Assembly (NCBI GenBank): GCA_038373865.1 | Contig: JAXGGA010005783.1 | Span: 1 to 64,000 of the forward strand | Length of the DNA stretch: 64,000 nt | Direction of reading: 5' to 3' | DNA from: Uloborus plumipes | Taxonomy: Eukaryota; Arthropoda; Arachnida; Araneae; Uloboridae | Part shown: piece by piece, positions 33,605 to 45,244 of the stretch | Layout: each line of letters begins with the position of its first letter | How positions within the stretch are numbered: the stretch's first letter is position 1 | The notes under the pieces: model-generated | The model's database searches: none | What the model saw: only the letters and a program-made list of their open reading frames with translations | What the model was told of the DNA's origin: nothing | Program-made: the position numbers and the translations under genes

Positions 33605-36100
33605 TCCGATGCAGCTCGATTGTGTGATTCTTTCTCTTTCTATAGGCTGCCTCCCTCTCTTCTGATACAAAAATATCAGAAAAAAAGTATAATAGAAGAA
33701 ATCCGTTAGCTTTTAGAATACGGAAATATTCGCCTGAGCTTCCCTTGTGCTTTGTTCCATTCTGGTGATTTCTGATTAAATGCGAAATGGAAAAGTTATT
33801 AGGGAAAACCGAATGTGAGTTTGATAGCTTCTCGAATGCAATTCACGTATTATTTATAATCACTCATGCAAAGCGATTTGAAAGCATTGTCAATGAAATT
33901 TATTCAAAGGAAAAAACTTTTGAAATATTTATCTTTTGAAATATGGAATAAATTATTTGAAAGAAAAAGATACAGATTTTTTTTACCGCAGTAATTCACC
34001 AAGTTATTATTTGGAGTATTCATACTTTTGGCCTAATCTTGATGGGAGGCAAAAACACCAAAAAAAAAAGCATTTGACATTACTTCTCAAAATTTCATCA
34101 GCATCCTTTTTCATTTCTGAATCCTTTTCCTTTTATCCTTTCTCTTATGTTTTCTAAAGTTTTTTGCTTTAGACATTTAAAATTTTATATAGTCACCAAA
34201 ATAAGGACGTCTCGTATTTTCTTCGAGTAAAATAATTTATTTTTAAGTTTATTTAACGGATAATTAGTTAAGTTTAAGTTACATTAATGATTTTTGAGAT
34301 GAAACTGAATTTTATAATGCTCCTCCATACATCTGTCAATTTTAAAGATTCCCTGTGACAAAATGTTCCCTGTGATAACATTAAAATCAACAAATGAATA
34401 AATAAATAGGTAAAAATGAAACAAGTGCTTATTATCATTCGAGCACAATGGATTTTTATAATTCATTATAGAACATTATTTTGCAAATTTATCAAAAACG
34501 CAACAAAATTCCGTTTTTATTAATGCATCAGGATGTATTGTGTACTACAAAAAAATATTGAAGAAATACGTAATGACATCAATTATGCTTAGCTTAGGTT
34601 TTCAACTTCTCAAGAGAAGTATGCCTTTCTGCAATCTAACCATTTTGCGAATATTTTTTCTGTTACTGGGAAGATACCTTTTCCTGTTTAACACATCTTA
34701 ATTGATTTTGATACTTAATTTGACATTTACCTTTAATTAAAGTCTCACTGGTTCTTTTCTGATTATCAAGAATTGAGAGCAAACGCTTCTACAAATGCTC
34801 TAAACAGAGAAAACGTAGATTTTATCTTTAGAAAAGACTGCTGAGAAACGCTTCTAATCCATATTTCATTCCTAGCCGCAGAAACAGAGCCAGAACTCCG
34901 ATAACTTGTCATTTTGGGAGTTTTAAAGTGATTTTTAATTGTTACATTTTCCAGAACGGGTTTGTAATTCTAAGACCATTCTTGACTGTAGTTTTTTGAT
35001 ACTTTCTAAACTTAATATTAAACCAACAGATTCAATGTAGCTTTTGGTGTAAAATAATATTAAATTAATTTCAGATCATCTGCTGATACAACTTTTGTGC
35101 ACGGCAGATATATAATTATTCATATGAATACTTCATACAAAATAATAAATATACTTATCTTTTTCTCCAAAATTATTGTATCAGCAATATTATTTTGCAT
35201 CTATTACGTTAAGTTTGCTTATTATTGCTGTTTGTTTATCTTTTTTAACTAAATGCAATGCCCTAAAATTTAATACCTGTACTCTCTTAATAATGAAGCT
35301 AAACTACCTTCTACATTTAGCACGATATGTAAAATAATTGTGAAACGGAAAAATAGAAAGTCTTTCAATTTTCCAATACCTGGTAATGCATTCCATCAAA
35401 GGGAAAAACCGATTCCGAATGTATAAGATCTTTTGCTAATATTATTGATCAACAATGAATAGAATCAGCAAAAAATAAAGGTTCTGTGAGAAAAGTTTCA
35501 TTTTATATTTCGTCGGAATTTGCATCAGTAACTTCAAATACCATTTGAATTAGAGAGGCAAAACCAAGTTCGTTTTTCAATACCTATCAAAACCGCATTC
35601 GCTTTTTTTCTTTTTGATATTTTTCCTATTTCATTTTTTAATCTCGAGTCATCAGATATGAACAAAACCCAAGGGGAATTCTTGGTGTAATTTGCATATG
35701 TGGGTAGCAGTTTTTTTAGGACAAAATAGAAAGAGCTTGTACTAGGTAATAAATGATGGTGTTTTCAAGCATTTTTATAAAAGAGATAGATACATTTATA
35801 TATTTTAAGAAATACTTGTAAAAATTCCGGAATTATGGATTTATTTTTGCTTCTTTTTCCGTTTTCATCCAACATTCGTGTTTTGTCTTCGTTTGAACTT
35901 ATTTTGTAACAAATGTTTGATGGTAGTAATACATTAGGAAAAAGTTATTGAGTTAATGAAAATAATTTCGATCTTCCACAATTACGCAGTTTTCTCCAAT
36001 CAATATAAAAAATTACAAAATGCTCTGAAACGAAAATTCAAAAGGGAAAATTTTTAATTTTCGCTTTAATTTTTTCTAAAAATTCAAGCCGTAGGGTGAA
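33605..36100. other. No gene or recognised element seen
   Basis: A/T-rich. Frames up to 73 codons are low-complexity. No termini seen. Confidence 0.55.
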
Positions 36101-36107
36101 AAAAAAA

Positions 36108-36180
36108 CACCTTCATTTTTTTTTCTCCATTTTTGGATCTTCCTTTAAACATGATGAACTATGAAAAAAAGATGAAGGTG
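36108..36180. repeat. Small hairpin
   Basis: CACCTTCATTTTTTT faces AAAAAAAGATGAAGGTG with a loop of about 40 nt. It may be a tiny foldback repeat or chance. Confidence 0.5.
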
Positions 36181-36559
36181 TCTACATCAGCAATTTTGTA
36201 AACAAGAAAATATTTGAATTCATACCAATATAGTTTAAATTGAAAATGCATTTTCTGAAGGTATTGCATAAAACACGATAAAGCATGTTTACAATACTTT
36301 TCATTGTCACCAGAACCTGTCCGAATCTAATAAGCCGATATTATATTTTCGTTGAGCAAAGTTTTCTCCGGCGTAATCTGCTAGTTTTTGTACAATTTCT
36401 TATTGTATAATACTTAAATGAAAAAATAAATTCATTTTAAAGTCAAAGTCATTTTCAGTCGAAGTTGCGTGTATATTTAAGTTTACTTTCATCCCAGTAT
36501 GAATAGCTTAACGCAGCGTTGAGAGAGAATATGTATAGGAGTTGACGCAAATGTGTTTT

Positions 36560-36830
36560 TAGCACATAAACTCCATCCAAAGTCTGTCGAAAAGAGGCAA
36601 ATATTTGAAAGTCAAAATTTATCGATTTTGCATCAACCTGGTCTGTTAATTATCAGGAATTTTCTGATGCTTCTGAAAGAAAGGTGTGCCGGAAACCTTA
36701 CGAATTTCAGTTACTTTTTCCATGCTGTATTTTTTTTTATGTGAAGAAATTCTATCTTGTGAATTATCGATTTTTACTTTAATGCCTCTAACTTTATAGC
36801 ATTTTAATAAATTGCTACTTTAGAGTTTTA
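36560..36830 (+). repeat. Dispersed repeat family H, copy 2
   Basis: AAAGTCAAAATTTATCGATT, TTGCATCAACCTGGTCTGTT, AATTATCAGGAATTTTCTGA, GTGAAGAAATTC, AATAAATTGCTACTTTAGAG align in order with 29860-30130. Confidence 0.55.
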
Positions 36831-36834
36831 TGCG

Positions 36835-38680
36835 AAAAGGTATTTAAATTGCTGTCGGATCAATTTTCAATACATTGCTTTCATCATATAATTACTTAAA
36901 GCAGCTAAAGTAGTTTTACATTTTTTTTAAAAATTGCTATTTGCAGCTCAGAATTTAATTTTTTTTTTATACTATGGGTGTGTAGTTTCGAAACCTCGTT
37001 AATAAATGTTTATCTTTAAAAAGGAAAATAAACTTCGAAAAATTTCAATGTTAATTGTTGTATACCTGTTTTAGGGTTACATAAGCTAACCTTTCTTAGT
37101 GTAAAACGGTGTGAGCTTAAAGATATTAGATGTTTGAGTGTAGTTTTAATTCTTTATTATGATTCTTAATATCCGTCTAAAATCAAGTCTCACACTTGTT
37201 AATTGAAAGATGGGAATTCATGTAACAATCTAACATGCGTAATATGTTTGCAATTTTTATGCATTGCAGTTATTATCTTGTATTGTTTATCTGGAAAATT
37301 TCCAAATGGGGGGGAGGGCAAAAAAAAAAAAAAAAGCTAAAATCTAGATGATAGTTTGATAAATCACGAAGAAGCTACAGAATCTTTAAAATTGCATCCA
37401 TGCGTAAAGATTCTGAAATGCAAAAAATTACAAAAATCACCAAAAAAGAAAGTACAGGAACTGAACTCTCTCTTTCGTTAACTCCTACACAAATGAAGCT
37501 GTCTTACTCTTTGTATGGTAACAAGGATGGAGCTGTTTTAAAACAGGTGTACATTAAAGAACTATATTATGCTTTAATACAGCAAGGTCATTGAATTCGT
37601 CAATAAAGCTCTTTTGTAAGTCAGGACCTTTATTCCTCCGGATCACTCACTACAACCATTGAATAGAGCAACCTTTTTTAATTTAATGTTTATCATTGAA
37701 AGGTTTTAAAACACAGGTTTTTAAAAAACACATTTGTAGGCATTGAACAGTGTGAATGTGTATATTCTAAAAAAATTAAAAAAAGAGAGAAGAAGCTCCT
37801 ACTAATGATGATGCTCCGTACACAAGTGATCCTAGATCCAAAAATTAAAACATATTTTGGATAGTATAATTTATTGGGAAATACGAGCTAAGAATGAATA
37901 CGCCCTAGTGACTGTGAACACTTCATAATAATATTTTAAAAATTTACGCTTCAAGAGTGTTTTTTCCAGATGAATTGGCAACGGCTTCCATGCTATTCCA
38001 AAGCGGTAAGACAAATTCAAGTGAAAAAGAAAAATTATGAAAAAGAAAAGTATAACAGGAAGAAATGAAAACAAAATAATGACAATAATAAGTAGAGTGT
38101 ATTAATTGAGAAATGAGTGTAAAACAAACTCAGATTATAAAGACGTCAAAATAGAGCTGCAGTTTTAAACTAAAATTTCAAATGTGTGTGTGTATGTGTG
38201 CTCATTGACTAGAAAATGTCATGTTTGTTTTCTGGTCAAACAGATTCAGCTACTAAGTCGCTGCTCCACTTTTTACACCCCCCTTCCCCATACCAAAAAT
38301 AAATAACAAATAAATAAATAAATAAAACTATAGCAGAGTCACAAAGAAATACTTATCGATAGAAATGCTTTCGCCATCATGTACCAAACGTTGAAATTAT
38401 GAATGGTAGTATAAAGTTCTGAAGATGAAATGTGCCTACGCGTTCGTTTACTGGGCAGAGTTTCCTATTCAAAGTCAAGGGAAAATACATGAATATTTTA
38501 TCTTCGTGCATTAAAAATAATCTTGACAGTAAATTGACATTAAATGAAAAAAAACTTTTTGTTTTCTAAAAACTGCTTACCTACATATAGCTATAAATTT
38601 GAATTTAACTGAGTTTACAATGATAAAATATCGCGCAGACATTAGATTTTATTTTGCCTTTATCAGAAAAAACTTTTACA
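36835..38680. other. No gene or recognised element seen
   Basis: A/T-rich. A G run then A run at 37308-37335 and an AAATAAATAAAT stretch near 38300-38328. Frames such as 37400-37594 are unrecognised. Confidence 0.5.
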
Positions 38681-38689
38681 TCAATAAAA

Positions 38690-38790
38690 GTAAACTTTCG
38701 AAAGTAAAGTAATCGATTTTGGATCAACTTAAGTAATTAATTAGCAAAAATTCTGCTAAAGCTCAAGAAAGTATCTCTTTACTTTTCAAG
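38690..38790 (+). repeat. Dispersed repeat family H, partial copy 3
   Basis: GAAAGTAAAGTAATCGATTT, TGGATCAACTTAAGTAATTA, ATTAGCAAAAATTCTGCTAA matches the core of the other two copies only. Confidence 0.4.
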
Positions 38791-38794
38791 ATGT

Positions 38795-39735
38795 TAATAA
38801 AATTCCAGAGAACTTTTTTTCGATGCACTTTTTTGTATATATAAAGGGCTCTTTATTTTTTGAGGTATTGATTTTTTTCTAGATCTTCTGAGCGTTTTAG
38901 TGAATTGAAATTTTATGGTGTTGCCAAGAAGGACTTGAGCAATCTGTTGAAATACTTTCTTATACCGCGTCCTTTCTTTTTTATCCCTTGAAAATGCATT
39001 GATTTTTTTTTTCGTTAGACGAAAAGTTTGCGTTCGTTGAAAAGTAAAAGTGGAAAGAAAAAAAGGGAGGGGAGGGAGGAAATTTGGAGTTTTGTACAAG
39101 ACAGGTGTTTTTTACTGTTTTAAACTGTCTAAACCGTCCAAAAGTATGCGTAAGATTAAGGGATCTAATATAATCAATATTTACTTACTGAAATGTTATT
39201 AACTAATAAATAAATATTAATTAGTAGTAATCAATAAATATTTGATTATATTTTTTTTTCGGAACGTTAACGTTAAAAAAATATTTTAAGCAAAAAAGTA
39301 AATTTGCCAATAACACTGTTATTTAAAATTTTCATACGTAAGAGTTGCTAGTGTTATGAAAAGAATTTTGTATACCACCAAAGCAACTAATTTTAGTTCC
39401 ATTTATAACTGAAAAACAAAGCTTTTTAATGTGTAGTATTTAGAAGAAAAAAAAGCAAATATCTGCTTTTAATTGGTTTTGTTTGATGATGTATAATATG
39501 ATGTTTGAAAAAACATCTTTAAGTCCTAGGAAGAAAAATATTAATGGGTAATATTTCATACAGACTAATATTTCAAAACTCGAGATTTTTTGTGAATTTT
39601 ATTTTATATAATGTAGTTTGTAACTACAGTAAACAAAAAATATAGCAAATAGCTGTCTTTTATTTGAAAAAAAAAATCTTGAGCAGATTTATAGTTATTT
39701 AGTGTCAGAGCACATGAAGTGGCACTAGTTATTTC
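38795..39735. other. No gene or recognised element seen
   Basis: A/T-rich; the 101-codon minus-strand frame at 38794-39099 is K/F/S-rich and unrecognised. Confidence 0.5.
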
Positions 39736-39740
39736 ATCAC

Positions 39741-40025
39741 TAGTCAGGATGAAGAAAAACTAAATCGAAGCCATTTTTCAGTTGAAAAACTCTCATTTTC
39801 TGCATTTAAGTCAACTGTTCAAAAATATTTTGAACTAGTCAAGATGAAGAAAAACTAAATCGAAGCCATTTTTCAGTTGAAAAACTCTCATTTTCTGCAT
39901 TTAAGTCTACTGTTCAAAAATATTTTGAACTAGTCAGGATGAAGAAAAACTAAATCGAAGCCATTTTTCAGCTGAAAAACTCTCATTTTCTGCATTTAAG
40001 TCAACTGTTCAAAAATATTTTGAGC
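39741..40025 (+). repeat. Tandem array, three 95-bp units
   Basis: TAGTCAGGATGAAGAAAAAC starts at 39741, 39836 (one base differs) and 39931. Each unit carries AAATCGAAGCCATTTTTCAG and AAAATATTTTGA, and the three are almost identical, so the amplification is recent. No coding. Confidence 0.9.
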
Positions 40026-40029
40026 ATCC

Positions 40030-42985
40030 CGATTTGCATATCTTTGTAGAAAGTATACTACTGTTAAAAAGTAAAACAACTTAAACTCATAAAATATTTA
40101 ATGACGAATTGATATTTCTACGCAACTAGATTAGAATCAGACTAATAATGTTAATACATTATACATAAAAACATATTTGAGTGCTTCCAATCAAAAAATT
40201 TTGTTTCAACTTTAAATTTTTAATTCATAAAATGCTTCTTTAGTAGATTTTATTCTTTTTTTTTAAATATTTGCTCTCGGAATACAGTTTCAATAAAAAT
40301 TAGTTTGACACTCTCGGACAGCTTTGGAAAAGACGTTAAGAACCTGTGTTTTTATCGTAGTGTCCGAAACCTTTCCAACCTTGTTTCCATGACTAGCAGA
40401 TGAATGATATAATATAGCGCAGTAAATATAATACTATCGAAACTATACAAAAAAGAAAAAAAAAACAGATTGATGTACACATGAGCGAAGTTTACTAGTA
40501 TAATCAGAACAATGGCACACATGAAACAAATGTCTGAAATATTTTAGAAAATATTTTTTGATACTCAAATATTGTGGAGTAGTTAGGGGTTTTCGGAACC
40601 AAAGGGACCGAATTATGACAAATCCACTAAATCAGATGTAGAGCATCAGAATCAAAATACACATTGTCACTATCCCCCAAAGGGAGGAGCAATAACCCAG
40701 TGCAAACACTTCGCATGTGACTCAGAACATGTCATAAACATTTTCTGGGAAACAAGAAAAAGAAACGAATACGACTTTGCAGGGTTCTTTTATCCTTTTA
40801 AGCTTTTTTCGCCAAAAATATTCAAAAAGATGAACTTTTTATGGTAGCTGAGAAATAAATCAAAGGTCAAGAGTAGTATGATTGAAAAAAAAAAAAGAAA
40901 AAACAGTGAAATGCTAGAAAGACAAAAATTCATTTATTCTTTTCTAAATTCAATTCCAAATTTTTGGGAAGCAAACTTATGACGAATATATGTTACCTCC
41001 TTACAGTTCTTTTCGATTTCCGATTCCAAACAATTAGCCGAAAAAGCACAACACAGATAAATTCAGGAAAACAATGTCCCCTCGTTGCTGCAACATAGCA
41101 ACCCGTACCAGTAAATTCCTTCTGTTATTTCCTTGGCACTTAACTGATAGGAAACTTCTCCAGATAAGGCAAACGATGCTGTTCTCGAAGGTATTCCATC
41201 TGACCAGTAAAGAACACCAACAAAAAGAACGAAAGAACGAAACAAAAAAAGGGCAGAACAACCCCCAGAAGGAGGGGGAGTTGAGACGATAATTGGGCGA
41301 CAGACTGTCGGCACCCATCGGTTTAATCAGAGGGCTTAATCAGTAGTGACGGACCTGGCCCGGGAGTAATGACCACAGGATGGACTTGCCAGGAATCAAC
41401 GCGTGAGTGGATCTACTGAGCGATTCAATCCTAAACCCACTTCTACTGAAATAGAGAGAGATAGCGAATGTTTTTTTGGGTGCAAAAGAATGCCATCGGC
41501 TCTTTCCATAATACCGTTGATGCGCTTTCGATTGTGTTGATATTATTTTTCGAAAAGAAGACCTTTTGTTTTTTACCCTCTAGTTAAATATCCGCGTATC
41601 AGGCGCGATGATGGATTGAAATTTTAGATCTTCGTTTTTAAACAGAGGATACTAATGATAAGAAGTAATTGTAAAATTTGCATGATCGAAAGCCGTTATT
41701 TAGGATAAAAACCTGTTAAGTAATTAGTTTTCATGAAACCCTGCTTTTTATGAAAACTAATTTTATTTAAAAAAAAATTAAAAGCTCCTTTTCCAACAGC
41801 TAAAAGGCAATATAACAAAAACCACTGTATCTCAACAAAAAATGAATACAAAGTAGGGGTTTTAAGTAAAGATCTTTAGATTATAGTTCCACCTTCGAAA
41901 CTACATTGTTCGTAAAAACGAACGTAAAAACAATTACCTTGTCAAAAATGAAAGACGTATAACAAGTGCAAAAAATTTTAGCACAGATTTTGAACTGCAA
42001 TTTCCATTTTATTAGTTTTGAATACCCAGTTTTTCACGTTGTCCGTACTTACGTATACTATATGGAGAATCAAGATGTCCAGTTGGATTTTTTCTGACAA
42101 GCAATGTATGACGGTTTCATTAGTTGGATACTCAAGAATAAATTCACTTTTTATAATTCCCTTTGAAATTCATATTTCATAAAAAAAATGCCATCAAGTG
42201 CCTTTCTTTTAAGAGGCGGCAATGTCAACTGAAAGATTCAATTAGCAATTTTTCCATACTTAACATTGGAAATATTACGAGCTATGAACTTAGTTTTAGT
42301 ACGTATCTCATAAGAATGGGCAAAAATCTATTTTAAGAAAGATTTATCACTTGTCAAATATTCATATTTTTAAATGAAAAAAAAAAGAGTTGTTTCACTA
42401 AAATATATTCCCAGAAAGGAAATTTTAAGCAGATTTTTGCGAATATGAATGTTATTTTATTTCATTTATATGAAATTTGATTTTTATCAACGTTTGTGAA
42501 GCTCTTTTTGTGAAGTAAATAATACAACTTTGTTTAACATCTACTTAGCAAACTTCAAAATTGAGTAGTAATATCCTAATTCTAAAACTTAGATTACTTA
42601 TAATGTCATAACATGTTCGAAATAGACACGATTATGAATTTAAATTATCAGTTAAACGACGGCTTAGGTCTAAGTTTGTACATAATTAAAGAGTTAGGAG
42701 TTAGAAGGTACCAAAAAATTAATTCGGTTATTATTTTTAAAAAAATCTTAATCATAATATTTCATGCTTTATATTAAAAAGGAAAGCTTTTTTACCAACT
42801 GGTGATAGAAAAACTAGCACATTCCATACTTTAAATCCGTTTTCTGCAAGGTGGGTTAAAATATTTTATTTCATGCTGCATACATGAAATCTGTGGCTTG
42901 GTTCTAAAAGGGCCAATGTCATTTTTTTTCACATTCTGTGTTATTTGCATCAAAAGTTTCCAATTTAGTAAAACTCTACTTCTAC
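40030..42985. other. No gene seen; one G+C-richer patch
   Basis: Mostly A/T-rich. Around 41030-41460 composition is more balanced and frames overlap on both strands (41034-41318 minus, 41074-41292 plus), with text such as GACCTGGCCCGGGAGTAATG. I find no protein motif, splice pattern or second copy, so an exon or UTR is possible but unsupported. Confidence 0.45.
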
Positions 42986-42987
42986 AA

Positions 42988-43142
42988 TGTCTATATATTA
43001 TATAATAATATATATGTTATGTATTATATAAATTATTATATATATTATATATTATATAAATTATTATATATATTATATATTATATAAATTATTATATATA
43101 TTATATATTTATATATATATAATATATAATTTATATAAAGTA
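42988..43142. repeat. A/T tandem repeat, about 35-bp higher-order unit
   Basis: TATATAAATTATTATATATA and TTATATAT units recur several times, embedded in pure A/T, forming long self-complementary blocks. Confidence 0.85.
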
Positions 43143-43389
43143 TAAAAAATTTCATATGATAAAATAATGTTTCTTTACACTAACAACAAATACCAAAAAA
43201 TAATAATGGGAATCTTAACATAAGAAAGTCATAGCATTCTAAAAAATCTCAAATATCTTTCATCGCCTTTTTCTCGAAACTAACATTTTTGATCTAGGCC
43301 GTTTTAGAACCAAGCCACAGAAATATATTGAATCTAAATTAAACGGCGTAATAAATACACACATTCGCGAGAACTTTTCAATAAAATAA

Positions 43390-43545
43390 AAATGTGTTGT
43401 ATTGAAGTTTTTTCGACGAAAAAAAATGTGAGTTGACAGATGTGAAGTTTTTGTCGGATGTTTTTGAAACGATAGGCTCATATCTTTTCTTGCATTGAAA
43501 AAGGGTTCCTGGTAGCACCGAAACAGGTGTTTGGAATTCTTTTTG
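43390..43545 (+). repeat. Family C, single-arm copy
   Basis: TTTTTGTCGGATGTTTTTGA, then CATTGAAAAAGGGTTCCTGG, TAGCACCGAAACAGGTGT matches the right arm of the 9376-9610 palindrome in order, but without the opposite arm. Confidence 0.6.
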
Positions 43546-43549
43546 GAAA

Positions 43550-44635
43550 GTTTGTATTAGTTGGTTAAATTATTATTACCTTAAAGTTTAAAGCTATTTG
43601 TATGAAGTGCATTGATCCTATTATTTTTTTACTTTAAGATTGGAATGATAAAAACACGAAAAAAATACGAAACTGAATTTTCTCCCATCTAATCCAGTCT
43701 TGTTTACTTGATAAAAAAAATTGATTTGAACACTAAAAACTAAAGCATTCCAGCATCAAACGCGCCGAAAGAACGCAATCAATAGCCCTCATTACCGCTA
43801 TGAAAATCGTGCATTAAAATGGTTTTATCCAAACACATCTTGAGAGGAAATTGAATTTTCTCACTTAGAGGAAAAAATGCTCAAAAAACGAAAAGTGTGC
43901 GAACTATTTTTTGCAATGGCGTTTTATCTCGAAATTGTGTTTTTTCCCCCTTCTAAAGTTGTACACTCCACGTTTTGATTTTATTGCGTTCATTTTCTCT
44001 TAACATTAAGTAGATAAAGTCTTTATTTTCAAATGAGAATTCAAGAAAGGAGAATTTTTTCCCCATTTCGAATTTTTTTTTTCTTCAAAGGAGTTTTTCT
44101 AAGCGTATTGAAGTACCAATTTCTCTTTTTTTACTCTTTTATAAGTATTCATCGACGGAATTTATAAGCTATTCTTCTCTTAATAGCAATATTTGAATAT
44201 GCCACTGCGATTTGGGGAAATTTTCTGCTCCGTTGAAAAGAAAAGTCAATTTTAGTGCCACAATGCTTCCGTCAAAATATGATTTTTTTCTTTAGTTCGT
44301 AAAAAGAGAAGAACCATTTACGAGTTTATTCTTAAAAAGAAGTACTGTATTTTTCGGTGAACATCGTAAGAGAAGTCATCGAATATAAATATGAATGAAA
44401 TGAAAGCACGAAACGAGTCAAGAGATTTTTCTTTGCTGATAAAACTGACAGTAAATTTGTCGAATATTTTAGGAAGTTTTTCCCATTAAACTTGGATTAT
44501 TTTACTTTAGGGTTATCTTACTTCATCCGTTCTGAACTTGGAAACTTAGTTTCACATGATATGTAGTTTACATATTGCACACTGCAGTACTGATGTTCTT
44601 CTGAGATGTAATACGTATTTTTATTTGTCATTGTT
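43550..44635. other. No gene or recognised element seen
   Basis: A/T-rich sequence with T-rich runs and no recognisable feature. Confidence 0.55.
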
Positions 44636-44644
44636 TCATATATA

Positions 44645-45240
44645 GGGTAAATTGGCGGAAGAAGTCATAGTTTTCAAAGTTATTTTACATAAAATAGAGC
44701 ATTGGCTTTATTAAAAAAACACTTTATCCGCGAAATGCAGACTTTTGTGATTAGTAAAAATTAAGTTTCACTTTGAAAAACAATTTATCTCCGAAAATTA
44801 ATGATAACTAATTTTTTTTTGCATTTTGGCCTTGAACTCCAATTTTGAGGTAAGGTGCCGACATGCTAATAGTGTTTGGGGTAAGATGTCGTACACAGTG
44901 TAGGGAGCCAACTGGCTTCATGCAATGTATTTTATCGAAGCACATTTTTTCGGCTTTTTTGGTTTATTTTTCTAGGTCTATGTTTTGAGTAGGATCATTT
45001 CTTAGGACATGTCGAAAAGATACGGCATCTTACACTAAAACATTTTCTGCGTTTTTCCGCAAGGCATTAAACAAGATTTATGTACTCATCAAAGCGGTAA
45101 AAACGCCAAAACCCAATGAAAACACCCCTTAAACCTGTGGTTAATCATCAACAATTTTTGTAAATTCTCAATGTGCATGCTCCCTCCTTCTAGCTGATTG
45201 GTAAGCAACTAATCGTTTTTGAATCTACTAAATTGAACGA
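44645..45240. mobile_element. MITE family D, copy 2 (right end lost)
   Basis: TA then GGGTAAATTGGCGGAAGAAG. It follows copy 1 (14537-15162) through AAAATAGAGCATTGGCTTTA, CTTTTGTGATTAGTAAAAA, TTTCACTTTGAAAAAC and ATGTGCATGCTCCCTCCTTC. The expected right inverted repeat is missing after about 45236, so this is an older, damaged copy. Confidence 0.7.
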
Positions 45241-45244
45241 ATAA

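Noticed and set aside
36360..36395. Helitron end at TCTGCTAGTTTT
   Set aside because: CTAGT is present but no hairpin precedes it.
39741..40025. CRISPR-like array
   Set aside because: Units are contiguous 95-bp tandem repeats with no variable spacers, in eukaryotic-type DNA.
41034..41318. Overlapping frames on both strands as an exon
   Set aside because: Frames on both strands at once suggest composition rather than coding; no motif or splice sites supported.
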